Assembly: GCA_003491285.1 (NCBI GenBank)
Contig: CP022705.1
Span: forward strand, 551,001-615,000
Direction: 5' to 3'
Length of the DNA stretch: 64,000 nucleotides
Source of the DNA: Methanobacterium sp. BRmetb2
GTDB lineage: Archaea; Methanobacteriota; Methanobacteria; Methanobacteriales; Methanobacteriaceae
Part shown: positions 55,525 through 64,000 of the stretch, piece after piece
Position numbering within the stretch: the first letter of the stretch is position 1
How the letters are laid out: every line of letters starts with the position of its first letter
Position numbers and translations under genes: made by a program
The notes under the pieces: model-generated
Databases searched by the model: none
Told to the model about the DNA's origin: nothing
Seen by the model: only the letters and a program-made list of their open reading frames with translations

Positions 55525-56647
55525 TGAATTTTTTATTCAGGGAAATGAAGCATGTGCTCGAGGGGCCATAAAAGCTGGTTGTCGGTTTTTTGGAGGTTAC
55601 CCCATAACACCATCTACTGAAATCGCTGAAGACATGGCAATTCTTCTTCCAAGAGAAGGAGGAGCATTTATCCAGATGGAAGACGAAATTTCGGCGCTTG
55701 GTTCAGTGATTGGGGCAATTTGGTCTGGTGTTAAGGGAATGACTGCCACTTCAGGACCTGGATTTTCCCTGATGCAAGAACACATTGGTTACGCTGCAAT
55801 GACAGAAACTCCTTTAGTTATAATTAACATGCAGCGAGGATCTCCTTCTACTGGTCAACCCACCATGGCTTCCCAAAGCGATATGATGCAGGCCCGATGG
55901 GGATCCCATGGAGATTATGAGATAATAGCTCTTTCACCATCATCGGTACAGGAATGTTGTGATTTTACAATTGAAGCTTTTAATCTGGCAGAGGAATATC
56001 GTGTGCCTGTAATGGTCATGAGCGATGAAATAGTTGGCCATATGCGGGAAAAAATCACAATCCCAAACCAGGTGAAAATCAATAAACGTAAAATGCCTGA
56101 GGAGACACCTGAAAAATTTTTACCATTTAAGGCTGATGCTGAAGGTACATCTCCTATGCCTCCTTTTGGAAGTGGTTATAAATTACATGTAACTGGTCTA
56201 ACTCATGATGAAAGAGGTTATCCTGATGCTTCAAATCCAAAAACTCATTCAAAACTTGTAAAAAGACTTTGTGATAAAATAAATAAGAACAGAGAACAAA
56301 TTACTAGGGTGCGTCAAGAATTAGTAGATGATGCAGAAATCATAGTTGTTTCTTATGGAGCTCCTTCTCGGTCGGTGGCAACTGCAATTAAAAAAGCACG
56401 CCAAGAAGGTATTAAAACAGGATACATGAAATTAGACGTAGTATGGCCTTTCCCTGAAAAGGAAATTAGAGAAGCTGCCAAAAAGGCTTCAAAAATCATT
56501 GTGGTAGAAATGAATTTAGGCCAAATAGTCCACGAAGTTGAAAGAGTTGCCTGCGGTCATTCAGAGGTCTCACTGCTTTCTAAGATTGGTGGGGAAATAC
56601 ACCGGCCTGATGAAATTCTAAAAAAAATAAAATCTGAAATGGAATAA
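55511..56647 (+). CDS. korA: 2-oxoglutarate:ferredoxin oxidoreductase alpha subunit
   Basis: 378 residues from ATG 55511. TTG 55502 and ATG 55505 also occur in frame, but only 55511 stands at a proper distance from the AAAGGTTG SD and matches the usual family N-terminus. Motifs: Q-G-N-E-A-C-A-R-G-A-I-K-A-G-C near residues 9-23, Y-P-I-T-P-S-T-E-I near 28-36, and S-Y-G-A-P-S-R-S-V-A in the transketolase-type second domain. It binds substrate with korB. In methanogens the complex reductively carboxylates succinyl-CoA to 2-oxoglutarate. Confidence 0.96.
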   Translation: MTKSDEFFIQGNEACARGAIKAGCRFFGGYPITPSTEIAEDMAILLPREGGAFIQMEDEISALGSVIGAIWSGVKGMTATSGPGFSLMQEHIGYAAMTETPLVIINMQRGSPSTGQPTMASQSDMMQARWGSHGDYEIIALSPSSVQECCDFTIEAFNLAEEYRVPVMVMSDEIVGHMREKITIPNQVKINKRKMPEETPEKFLPFKADAEGTSPMPPFGSGYKLHVTGLTHDERGYPDASNPKTHSKLVKRLCDKINKNREQITRVRQELVDDAEIIVVSYGAPSRSVATAIKKARQEGIKTGYMKLDVVWPFPEKEIREAAKKASKIIVVEMNLGQIVHEVERVACGHSEVSLLSKIGGEIHRPDEILKKIKSEME

Positions 56648-56716
56648 ATGAAAATAATTAAAATTATCAGCATATTGACATAAATGATGTTTTTACAAAA
56701 AAAGGAGAGGTAAAAA

Positions 56717-57583
56717 ATGGATAAAACGAATGAAAATCGTTTTATGAAATATTTACGTAAAGATAGACTTCCTCATATTTTCTGTGCAGGTTGTGGGAAT
56801 GGAATTGTTCTTAACACATTCTTTAATGGTATGGAAATGGCAGAAGTTGACTTTGAAAATATTGTAATGGTTTCCGGGATTGGGTGTTCTTCCAGAATAC
56901 CTGGTTATGTGAAGTGTGATTCTCTTCACACCACTCATGGCCGTCCCATTTCTTTTGCTACAGGTATCAAATTAGGAAATCCCCAACATGACGTTGTAGT
57001 CTTCACTGGAGATGGAGATGCTGCTGCAATAGGAGGTAATCATCTAATTCACGCCGCACGAAGAAATATAGACCTTACTGTTATTTGTATAAATAATAGC
57101 ATCTATGGAATGACCGGGGGCCAAATTAGCCCAACATCTCCTCAAGGAAGTTATGGAAGCACTGCACCATACGGAGCAATTGAACGTCCTTTTGACCTTT
57201 CTAAGTTGGTATCAGCTGCCGGTGCTACATACGTTGCACGTTGGACCACAGCACATCCACTGCAGCTTTCAAATGCTGTTAAAAAAGGTCTCAAAAACAA
57301 AGGTTTTTCGTTTGTTGAGGTTATATCTCAGTGTCCTACTTACTTTGGTCGTAAAAATCGTATGAAAACACCGATTGAAATGATGAAATGGATGAAAGAG
57401 AATAGTGTGGTCAGTAGAAGGGCCCGTAAAATGTCTCCAGAAGAGTTAGAAGGTAAAATTATTTTAGGCGAATTTGTAAATGAAAAGGAGCCTGAATTTT
57501 CAGAAGAACTGTTCAATTTAATTGAGAATAAATGTTCAGATGATTCTCTTTCTATCATAAATTCAGCGTACAAGGAGGATTAA
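56717..57583 (+). CDS. korB: 2-oxoglutarate:ferredoxin oxidoreductase beta subunit
   Basis: 288 residues. TPP-binding motif G-D-G-D-A-A-A-I-G-G-N-H near 97-108 with the closing I-C-I-N-N near 120-124. I-F-C-A-G-C-G-N-G near residues 20-28 holds cysteines of the cluster region, and C-S-S-R near 58-61 is family-typical. It carries the thiamin cofactor and, with KorA, makes the 2-oxoacid from succinyl-CoA and CO2. Ideal SD GGAGAGG precedes the ATG. Confidence 0.97.
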   Translation: MDKTNENRFMKYLRKDRLPHIFCAGCGNGIVLNTFFNGMEMAEVDFENIVMVSGIGCSSRIPGYVKCDSLHTTHGRPISFATGIKLGNPQHDVVVFTGDGDAAAIGGNHLIHAARRNIDLTVICINNSIYGMTGGQISPTSPQGSYGSTAPYGAIERPFDLSKLVSAAGATYVARWTTAHPLQLSNAVKKGLKNKGFSFVEVISQCPTYFGRKNRMKTPIEMMKWMKENSVVSRRARKMSPEELEGKIILGEFVNEKEPEFSEELFNLIENKCSDDSLSIINSAYKED

Positions 57584-57584
57584 A

Positions 57585-58145
57585 TTGAGAAAAGAAATAA
57601 GAATTGCTGGTTTTGGTGGACAAGGCATAATTTTAGCAGGTATAGTGATTGGAAAGGCTGCTGCACTGTATGATAATATATATGCAGTCCAAACCCAATC
57701 TTACGGTCCAGAAGCAAGAGGAGGGGCCTCAAGAACTGAAGTAGTTATTAGTGATGAGGAAATAGATTATCCCAAGGTCCAAAAAGCAGATATATTTGTT
57801 GCCATGTCTCATCAGGCATTAATGGCCTACCTAGACGATCTCAAAAGTGGGGGAATTCTCATAGTTGACCCTGACATGATAGTTGAGGAAGAAATACTTC
57901 CTTTCATAAATGAACACGATATTAAGTATTATAAAGCACCGGTAACTAAAACCGCTGAAGAGGAAATTGGCCTTAAAATTGTGGCCAATATAGTTATGAT
58001 CGGTGCAATCACCCAATTTACCGGTGTTATATCCCGAAAATCAGCTGAAAAAGCCATAGCTGCCAGTGTACCTAAAGGAACTGAAGAAAAAAATATAGCT
58101 GCATTTGAAGCAGGATTAGCCTTAGCCAACGAGGAATTAGAATGA
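57585..58145 (+). CDS. korC: 2-oxoglutarate:ferredoxin oxidoreductase gamma subunit
   Basis: 186 residues. It opens R-I-A-G-F-G-G-Q-G-I-I-L-A-G and has T-Q-S-Y-G-P-E-A-R-G-G-A-S-R-T-E-V, the gamma-subunit signatures that bind CoA. The start is TTG 2 nt after korB, with a strong AAGGAGG SD 6 nt upstream; no ATG is near. The stop overlaps the sucC start (ATGA). Confidence 0.96.
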   Translation: MRKEIRIAGFGGQGIILAGIVIGKAAALYDNIYAVQTQSYGPEARGGASRTEVVISDEEIDYPKVQKADIFVAMSHQALMAYLDDLKSGGILIVDPDMIVEEEILPFINEHDIKYYKAPVTKTAEEEIGLKIVANIVMIGAITQFTGVISRKSAEKAIAASVPKGTEEKNIAAFEAGLALANEELE

Positions 58146-59245
58146 AGCTTTATGAGTATAGTGCTAAAAATATTTTTAAACAGGAAGGAATTCCCATACC
58201 CAGATCAGATCTTGCCAAAAGTGCTGAAGATGCAAAAGCTATAGCAACAAATATTGATAAACCAGTTGCACTTAAATCGCAAATACTGCTGGGAGGAAGA
58301 GGTAAAGCCGGAGGCATAAAATTTGCTAATACTCCTGAAGAAGCTTATACTGCCTCAAATAAACTTATTGGCTCTTTTATAAGGGGAGAACCTGTGCAAT
58401 CACTCTTAGTAGAAGAAAAACTTAAAATTGAAAAAGAGTTCTATCTTAGTATTGCCGTGGATCGAAGTAATAAAAAATCTTTAATAATGGCCAGCAGTGA
58501 GGGTGGAGTAGAAATAGAGGAATTAGCAAAAACACAGCCTGAAAAAATTATTAAAAAACATTTAAACCCTTTAAATGAATTTTTACCATTTAATGCCCGG
58601 GAAATAGCCCGGAAAATGGGAGTAAACTCTGCTTTAATTCCTCCTATGGGTGCAGTTATCTGGAAATTATTTAACATTTTTAAAAAATACGATGCAAACC
58701 TGGCCGAGATCAATCCCCTGGTATTGACTGAAGAAGGACTAATAGCTGCTGATGCAAAGCTGGAAATAGACGATGACGCATTATTCCGCCATAAACATCT
58801 TATGAAACTGGAAGAATATGAAGAAAAAGAATTTGCTTATGTTAAACTAGAAGGTGATGTGGCAGTCATTGGCAATGGTGCCGGTCTTACTTTAACTGGT
58901 ATGGATATGATAAAGTTGTATGGTGGAAATCCAGCCACTTTTCTGGATATTGGTGGCGGAGCCTCATCAAAAAATATAGAAAAAGCGATAAATCTAGTTT
59001 TAAAGTACCCTAAAGTCAAAGTTATATTCTTAAATGTGTTGGGAGGAATAACCCGGGCGGATGATGTTGCAAGTGGGGTAATCAATGTCTTAAATAACGC
59101 TAACCGGAAAGTACCCATGGTCATAAGATTAACTGGGACAAATGAAGAAGAGGGCCAGAGGCTATTAAGTGAAGCAGGAATTTCATTTGAAACATCCATG
59201 GAAGCAGCAGCGAAAAAAGCTGTGGAATTATGTAATCAGACTTAA
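58142..59245 (+). CDS. sucC: Succinyl-CoA synthetase beta subunit (ADP-forming)
   Basis: 367 residues. An ATP-grasp domain at the N-terminus with K-S-Q-I-L-L-G-G-R-G-K-A-G-G near 42-55, metal ligands in A-E-I-N-P-L near 193-198, and the CoA-ligase domain with D-I-G-G-G-A-S near 262-268. Makes succinyl-CoA from succinate, the substrate of the kor complex, for the reductive partial TCA route. Overlap of 4 nt with korC fixes the operon. The sucD gene is not in the window. Confidence 0.95.
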   Translation: MKLYEYSAKNIFKQEGIPIPRSDLAKSAEDAKAIATNIDKPVALKSQILLGGRGKAGGIKFANTPEEAYTASNKLIGSFIRGEPVQSLLVEEKLKIEKEFYLSIAVDRSNKKSLIMASSEGGVEIEELAKTQPEKIIKKHLNPLNEFLPFNAREIARKMGVNSALIPPMGAVIWKLFNIFKKYDANLAEINPLVLTEEGLIAADAKLEIDDDALFRHKHLMKLEEYEEKEFAYVKLEGDVAVIGNGAGLTLTGMDMIKLYGGNPATFLDIGGGASSKNIEKAINLVLKYPKVKVIFLNVLGGITRADDVASGVINVLNNANRKVPMVIRLTGTNEEEGQRLLSEAGISFETSMEAAAKKAVELCNQT

Positions 59246-59276
59246 CAAGTGCCCCTGAAAAAAATAATATTTTAAA

Positions 59277-60359
59277 TTAAAGCTTTCTTTTTATAATTAC
59301 CACGTGGGCCATTACTAATGCCGATAGAACAATATAAGCAATCATTGCTGATCCATTTATAGAACGGGTAAACAAGAAAAGTCCAACAATTGTTTGGGCA
59401 ATAAAAGCCGATAAAGCTCCAATCAATAGTGCTTCTCTTCCCAGATATCTTCTACTCCCTTCTTTTCTTTTGCTTCGATATTTTCTAAGTATGGTAAATC
59501 CAGAACAGATTACAATAAGACTCCAGCCTAATATGGCAAATAATCCTGCATATCCGAAGTCAAAAGCTATACCAAAAATACCGGGTAACATATAATCTAT
59601 GTAATCCTTTTTAATTACCAGTACTCCATAGAATAGTGGGAATGGTAAACTAAAGTAATGAATAAAGGTTAGTGGAAGAGAAATATAACCATCTGATCCT
59701 CCTAGGCACTGTGCACCCCAGTGACATGCTCCTTTTACATGGCCCCAGAAGGTTGTGTTGTTGATTACCATCTTTAAACTTGGAGTGGAATATTGTTCAA
59801 TTCTGGCGATCCTCAAGAGAGGACTTAAAACTGCTTTATCCAGTATTCTTGATAAAAGCTCAAGAATTCCAAATGCAGCTATACCTGCTACTACCCATGT
59901 GACAATTGTTCTTGGAGAAATCCTGGTACTTCTTTGAAAACTTTTAGACATTATAATATATCCGACAGCCCATCCCAAAAACCATAAAAAAAGAAATGAC
60001 CGGTGCATTATTCCTCCACCAACAGCAATTGCAAAGAAAAGTATTAGGGACAATGCCTTTATAGATGAAGATCTGATTCCAACTTCACTTAAAAGATTTG
60101 CAGCAGCAGTTACAGTTACCCATGCAAAAACTGAAAATGCTCCAAAAGGATGAGTAAACTCATGATGCGACATGAATGGAAGCAGTAGAAATGTTGCGTC
60201 CAACCCAAAAAGTAGGGCAATAGCTACAGTAATAACCAGCCCTATAAATAGAACCATGCTTAAGGGAATAGCAACGATATTAAATAATAGTAATATCCCC
60301 ACATGAATAATTAGAGCAACTTCTATTATGAATTGAAGATGATTTTGAGCCATAAACAT
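59277..60359 (-). CDS. Multi-span membrane protein of unknown function
   Basis: 360 residues with about nine hydrophobic segments. No family I can name. A loop near residues 220-240 holds a C-H-W-G-A-Q-C-L-G-G segment with two Cys and a His; the N-terminal third has a S-H-H-E-F-T-H-P-F-G segment near 84-93 with three His and a Glu. Those polar groups in membrane loops could bind metal, but no protease or transporter motif is complete. Start uncertain: two ATGs (60359, 60353), weak SD, and a 20-bp duplicate of the start segment upstream. Confidence 0.65.
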   Translation of the reverse strand: MFMAQNHLQFIIEVALIIHVGILLLFNIVAIPLSMVLFIGLVITVAIALLFGLDATFLLLPFMSHHEFTHPFGAFSVFAWVTVTAAANLLSEVGIRSSSIKALSLILFFAIAVGGGIMHRSFLFLWFLGWAVGYIIMSKSFQRSTRISPRTIVTWVVAGIAAFGILELLSRILDKAVLSPLLRIARIEQYSTPSLKMVINNTTFWGHVKGACHWGAQCLGGSDGYISLPLTFIHYFSLPFPLFYGVLVIKKDYIDYMLPGIFGIAFDFGYAGLFAILGWSLIVICSGFTILRKYRSKRKEGSRRYLGREALLIGALSAFIAQTIVGLFLFTRSINGSAMIAYIVLSALVMAHVVIIKRKL

Positions 60360-60386
60360 AATATCTCAGCCATAAACATAATATCT
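60349..60386 (-). repeat. 20-bp-period tandem duplication over the membrane-protein start
   Basis: gccataaacataatatct occurs at 60349-60366 and 60369-60386. The outer copy carries two ATGs that are out of frame with the gene and open a 17-codon mini-ORF (MFMAEILCLWLKIIFNS) overlapping the gene's first codons. Confidence 0.75.
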
Positions 60387-60719
60387 AAAACGTATATCTA
60401 AAACAGGAACATATTTTCATTATAGTTAGATCATCACTATTTAATAAATCTATGGTATATTAAATCAAAGAAAGGTTAACAAACTATAAAATTAATTATA
60501 AGAGAATAGTTATAAACTTATAGATTTTTAATTTCAAATATAATTATAAAATCAATAGTCAGTACTCATTTTTCAATAAAATACTGCTAAAAAATCATCT
60601 AAAATAGTTTTTTTGGAAAAATTTATTTCAATTTGTAGGATGTTCTGTAAAAATATAAAGAAAAGGTGATAAATCATATATCACTCTCCAAACCTTATTT
60701 CTAAATATAATTCCATTAC
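60387..60719. other. AT-rich intergenic region
   Basis: About 330 bases between the 3' end of the DUF1002 gene and the start side of the membrane-protein gene. An aaaaggtgat SD-like motif at about 60661-60670 is not followed by a start codon in range. No ORF, tRNA or strong palindrome seen. The promoter for the minus-strand membrane protein should be here. Confidence 0.35.
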
Positions 60720-61589
60720 TTAATTTCCTCCAAAGATTAAATTGCTTATGTAATCAAAAGCCCATTGTAAATATCCCATTATTTGATCTAATATTCCCTG
60801 AGACCCGGAAACCTGTTGTGTAACATCTTGTAGTTTCTGTTTAAATTCTGTCAAATTTCCTTGTGCTTTTTGAGTATTGGCAATTGAGTCTGCAATTTGT
60901 TGTGCCTGATCATCAGTTAGATTAATGTTCATATTGGCAGCGATATTTACCACAATTATTTTTATCTGGGCTGGGTCCTGTAAATTTTGATTTTGAACCT
61001 CGTTTTTGACTTTTTCAAAAAGATTTGCTATTGTGTCTGGATTTTGGCCGGTCTGGTTAACTACTTGTGTTTGTAGATACAGTTCTTCTGTAGCTGCTTT
61101 TTTTGCATCTTCAGGTATGGTTTCTCCAACAGCCATCTCATAAGATTTTAATACCCCGGTTAATGCTGATTCTCCAGATGCAGGGACTGGTGATGTGACC
61201 ACCACATAACCATTCTCTATTCCAGTAGATTTCAATGCATTTGCGTACATTTTAGGTGTTACCACCGTGATTTTACTCTTATCTACAACAATATTGATTC
61301 CCTGGTTATAACTCAAATCAACCAAAGCACATGATACAATCTTATCCGGAGTGTAAGTTAGTCCAGTTATACTCTGGGCTACTGTATTGACTTCAGAGGC
61401 AGTTATAATTTTTATGGTGGCCTCTTTTAAATCTTTATCAGTTTGTGATTGAAAATAATTTGTTACTGAATTTTTCCATTGTGAATTTGCATTAGTTGCT
61501 TCTCCATAGGTTATTGCAAAACCTGAAGCTCCATAAATAGGAGCCGCAATTGTAAATAATATTAAAAGCATCACTATCCACTTTTTCAT
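60720..61589 (-). CDS. DUF1002 family secreted protein
   Basis: 289 residues. Sec-type signal peptide at 1-20 (M-K-K-W-I-V-M-L-L-I then A-A-P-I-Y-G-A). The body has F-A-I-T-Y-G-E-A-T, G-L-T-Y-T-P-D-K-I-V-S-C-A-L and a long Gln/Asn-rich helical C-terminal half. This matches DUF1002, an extracytoplasmic family of unknown role seen in Firmicutes and methanogens. The end G-Y-L-Q-W-A-F-D-Y is amphipathic. SD GGTGAT 4 nt before the ATG. It stands alone. Confidence 0.85.
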   Translation of the reverse strand: MKKWIVMLLILFTIAAPIYGASGFAITYGEATNANSQWKNSVTNYFQSQTDKDLKEATIKIITASEVNTVAQSITGLTYTPDKIVSCALVDLSYNQGINIVVDKSKITVVTPKMYANALKSTGIENGYVVVTSPVPASGESALTGVLKSYEMAVGETIPEDAKKAATEELYLQTQVVNQTGQNPDTIANLFEKVKNEVQNQNLQDPAQIKIIVVNIAANMNINLTDDQAQQIADSIANTQKAQGNLTEFKQKLQDVTQQVSGSQGILDQIMGYLQWAFDYISNLIFGGN

Positions 61590-61770
61590 ATAATCACCAG
61601 ATATCCATTTAACTTTATAATTTAAATATTTTACACCTTAAAAATTATGAAAATCTTAATACTGATGGTTAAAGATTATTTTAAGGGTTAAAAGTTTAAA
61701 AAATTATATTGATATCCTTATCTAAAAATTAAAAATAACAAAAAAATAATATAATCAAAAGCCTTTATTC

Positions 61771-62691
61771 TTATTCTCTTGATAAAAGTACCACTCTACT
61801 ATCTTCTGAATCATTAATAACTTCGTAACCACATTCTTGTGATATTTTTGCAGAAAAGTCTTTTACCTCCATAAAAGAAGGCATATTCTCCAATTCAAGC
61901 CTTTTTCTTGAATATCCAACATACATGTAGGCTTTGATCTCTACAAAATCAGGATTGCTATTTTTAATTATATTTGCATATTCCTGGGTTTCCTGCATAT
62001 TATGGCCCTTGACACAGGTCATCCTAATAACAGTTCTGGAGTCAAATGTTTTAAGTAACTCTAAAGATTTATTCAATTTTTCCCAACCATTTTCTATTTG
62101 AGGCCGGCACAGATTATTATAAATCTTCTTATTAGGGGCGTCAACTGATATATATAGCTGTGTAGGTTGATTTTCCAAATTTTCAAGTTTAGATGGCATT
62201 AGTCCGTTACTTACCAGGAATGTTGTAAATTTCCTTTTTTTAAATTCACTTATCAGTTCATCTATTTCGGGATAGATTACTGGCTCTCCTGCAAGGGATA
62301 TGGCAGCATTGGTAGGATCCTGTGCTTCCTGGATTTTTTTAGGATTGGCATTTTCATTTCCAAAAAAACCGCACAAAAGGTTCCTTTGAGCAGTTATACA
62401 GCCGTCTAATATTTCTTTAGGCTCATCATACTCACCTATCCATGTGGTATCAGTTACAGACTGATCCCTCCAACAGAACATACATTTTTGCTGGCAAAAA
62501 GGTATGCTCGGTGACATCTGCAGGCACCGGTGACTTTCTATTCCATAGAACTTCTCTTTGTAGCAAACTCCCTCATCTAAAATACTTTTTTTGGTCCAGT
62601 GGCACACCTTAGCTGCTGCGTGTCTGTTGTCTCCAACAAATCTATAACCCATTTTTTCCAATTTTTCCAATTTTTCTTCAGAAAGTATCAT
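61771..62691 (-). CDS. taw1: tRNA 4-demethylwyosine synthase (Taw1/TYW1)
   Basis: 306 residues. Radical-SAM cluster motif C66-x3-C70-x2-C73 in F-C-Q-Q-K-C-M-F-C-W. Extra cysteines C30, C43 and C56 match the second 4Fe-4S site of TYW1. Later S-L-A-G-E-P near 151-156 is radical-SAM typical, and S-V-D-A-P-N fits the family. It condenses N1-methylguanosine-37 of tRNA-Phe with pyruvate, the first wyosine ring step. Length is normal for archaeal Taw1, which lacks the flavodoxin domain of yeast Tyw1. Confidence 0.95.
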   Translation of the reverse strand: MILSEEKLEKLEKMGYRFVGDNRHAAAKVCHWTKKSILDEGVCYKEKFYGIESHRCLQMSPSIPFCQQKCMFCWRDQSVTDTTWIGEYDEPKEILDGCITAQRNLLCGFFGNENANPKKIQEAQDPTNAAISLAGEPVIYPEIDELISEFKKRKFTTFLVSNGLMPSKLENLENQPTQLYISVDAPNKKIYNNLCRPQIENGWEKLNKSLELLKTFDSRTVIRMTCVKGHNMQETQEYANIIKNSNPDFVEIKAYMYVGYSRKRLELENMPSFMEVKDFSAKISQECGYEVINDSEDSRVVLLSRE

Positions 62692-63190
62692 TTATACCAT
62701 TCAACTTAAATCTTTTTTTGAAAATTTCATTAATATTTATGGAATGTAAAGAAATGTGAATATCTAATATAACGCTTCCATCATCAAGATAAACAATCCC
62801 AGTATTATTTTCCTTAATTTAATTTTTTATTGATTTTAATCTTTTATTGATTAATCAATTTTTATGAATCTTTCATTAATTCATATATAAATAATAAATG
62901 GATATGTGATCAACACTGTCAAAACAGATTAGTCATGATTAAACTTTTTAAGTAATTTAATTTTTCCAGAATAGGTGTTAATAAATATCTATTTAAAGAT
63001 ATGAATCTTAAAAAAACCATATATCCAGAAATAAAATTTTTAAAAAATTTAAATTTTTTTATATCTAAATATTTTATATCTAAATAATTTTATAAACTAT
63101 AACTTTAAGACTAGAAAAATTAATTTATTACAATATTTATATTAATGAAATGTTGATAACATGTAATTATACTTTTTTTGGAGGAAAACT
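62692..63190. other. 500-bp very AT-rich divergent intergenic region, with 14-bp palindrome
   Basis: No convincing gene. A perfect 14-bp palindrome attgattaatcaat lies at 62846-62859. T/A-rich stretches at 63030-63100 include tttataaac near 63090, a possible TATA box for tpiA. The rest looks featureless. The region separates taw1 from the tpiA-pgk unit. Confidence 0.45.
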
Positions 63191-63871
63191 ATGAAAACAA
63201 TTACTAAAACCCCGGTTGTAATTTTGAACTTTAAAACGTATTTAGAATCTACAGGTAAGAATGCTTTAAATCTTGCTAAGATTTCAGGAAAAGTAGCAAA
63301 GGAAACAGGTTTTAATATTGCAGTTTCAGTGCAAGCTCCAGACGTTTATCGCATAGCACAGAAAGTTGAAATTCCAGTTTTAGCTCAACACATTGATCCA
63401 GTTGAAGCAGGGGGCCATACTGGTAGTAACCTGGCAGAATGCCTAGAAGAAGCAGGAGCTTCAGGAACACTGATAAATCACTCTGAAAAAAGACTTAAAC
63501 TCTTCGAAATTGATGAAATTATAAAGAAAATGGCTTCACTAAATATGAATAGTGTAGTATGCACCAACAACATAGAAACCAGTGCAGCTGCAGCGACTCT
63601 TAATCCAGATTTTGTGGCAGTTGAACCACCAGAACTGATTGGTTCAGGAATACCAGTTTCAAAGGCAGAACCAGAAGTAGTGGAAGGTACTGTAGAACTT
63701 ATTCATAATATTAATCCCCAAGTTAAAGTTTTATGTGGAGCAGGAATTTCTACTGGAGAAGATATGAAAGCCGCCATGGATCTGGGCTCCGAGGGAGTTC
63801 TACTTGCCTCAGGAATTATACTGGCAAAGGATCCAGAAGCAGCACTACTTGATCTGGTAAGTAAAATCTAA
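63191..63871 (+). CDS. tpiA: Triose-phosphate isomerase
   Basis: 226 residues, the shorter archaeal tetrameric type. Active-site residues: N13 and K15 in L-N-F-K, H97 in I-N-H-S-E-K and E145 in A-V-E-P-P-E-L-I. It interconverts DHAP and glyceraldehyde 3-phosphate. TTGGAGG SD precedes the ATG. It is followed by pgk after 29 nt, so the pair forms a small gluconeogenesis unit. Confidence 0.96.
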   Translation: MKTITKTPVVILNFKTYLESTGKNALNLAKISGKVAKETGFNIAVSVQAPDVYRIAQKVEIPVLAQHIDPVEAGGHTGSNLAECLEEAGASGTLINHSEKRLKLFEIDEIIKKMASLNMNSVVCTNNIETSAAAATLNPDFVAVEPPELIGSGIPVSKAEPEVVEGTVELIHNINPQVKVLCGAGISTGEDMKAAMDLGSEGVLLASGIILAKDPEAALLDLVSKI

Positions 63872-63900
63872 CTAGATAAATCCATAATTGGAGGATCAAG

Positions 63901-64000
63901 ATGGCTTTAAAATTTTATACAATTGACAACTTCAATCTAAAAGATAAAACCGTTCTACTTAGAGTTGACATAAACTCACCAGTAGATCCAGTTACTGGAA
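63901..64000 (+). CDS. pgk: Phosphoglycerate kinase (5' part, runs off window)
   Basis: The visible 33 residues start M-A-L-K-F-Y-T and contain T-V-L-L-R-V-D-I-N-S-P-V-D, the Pgk N-terminal signature that binds 3-phosphoglycerate. SD TTGGAGG stands 7 nt upstream. The rest lies beyond the window. Confidence 0.9.
   Translation, partial: MALKFYTIDNFNLKDKTVLLRVDINSPVDPVTG

Noticed and set aside
62846..62859. 14-bp palindrome attgattaatcaat as an operator for tpiA
   Set aside because: It lies over 300 nt from tpiA and in sequence so AT-rich that chance palindromes are likely; recorded in the intergenic entry only.

Overview
The window is a chromosomal stretch of an AT-rich methanogenic archaeon, most likely order Methanobacteriales and probably genus Methanobacterium. 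The sequence carries methanogen-only genes: the YcaO/TfuA pair that thioamidates methyl-coenzyme M reductase (MCR), MCR activation component A2, a methanogenesis-marker-9 protein, F420 genes (cofE, cofD, GTP cyclohydrolase III, a CofA-like dehydrogenase) and the methanopterin gene mptD. It also has archaeal core genes (aIF-1A, Rio1, a two-KH protein, topoisomerase VI, type II GAPDH, Taw1), archaetidylserine enzymes, an MreB-like actin and a sortase. I saw no prophage, insertion sequence, CRISPR array, tRNA or rRNA. Genes are dense, SD motifs (GGTGAT, GGAGG) are clear, and several genes start with TTG.

Layout. 1-7.3 kb: a partial receiver/multi-PAS signalling protein, a tRNA-binding-domain protein, a CofA-like aldehyde dehydrogenase, a class III pilin plus TadC-like membrane protein, an M24 peptidase and a HIT protein. 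7.7-11.6 kb: M50 protease, then ycaO-tfuA-larE, a sulfur-chemistry cluster. 11.7-20.1 kb (minus strand): a four-CBS protein with a small partner, a universal stress protein, an amidohydrolase, carAB and rimI. 20.1-23.9 kb: UPF0146 protein, P-type ATPase and cobK in one tight unit; moeA follows on the minus strand. 25.2-30 kb: the information-processing block aIF1A, rio1, KH protein, top6B, top6A. 30.4-36.4 kb: gap, a DUF998-like protein, a HEAT protein, a BaiN-like flavoprotein, an endonuclease IV-like protein and an AAA ATPase.

36.4-48.3 kb is a long minus-strand run. In transcription order it holds an unknown gene and mreB, rnhB, exbB-exbD, purO-cofE-cofD-GTP cyclohydrolase III, a Dus-like flavoprotein, then atwA-mmp9-precorrin-2 dehydrogenase-hemA. 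The last four form an apparent MCR/F430 maturation operon: tetrapyrrole synthesis with the ATPase that activates the finished nickel enzyme. Divergent from mreB, 48.9-53.8 kb is an envelope block: archaetidylserine decarboxylase and synthase, a DUF515 membrane protein, a secreted C-terminally anchored protein, a class E-like sortase, and mptD. Then come a CPA2-type antiporter, korDABC-sucC (2-oxoglutarate synthase with succinyl-CoA synthetase beta subunit), an unknown membrane protein, a DUF1002 protein, taw1, and tpiA-pgk (pgk cut by the window edge).

Most of the window is core metabolism. The most interesting points are larE beside the McrA thioamidation pair, the atwA-mmp9-sirohydrochlorin operon, the MreB/phospholipid/sortase island with its neighbouring candidate substrate, a TTG start on aIF-1A, small tandem duplications that copy start codons and make mini-ORFs, and hairpin-plus-T-tract terminators on both sides of gap.
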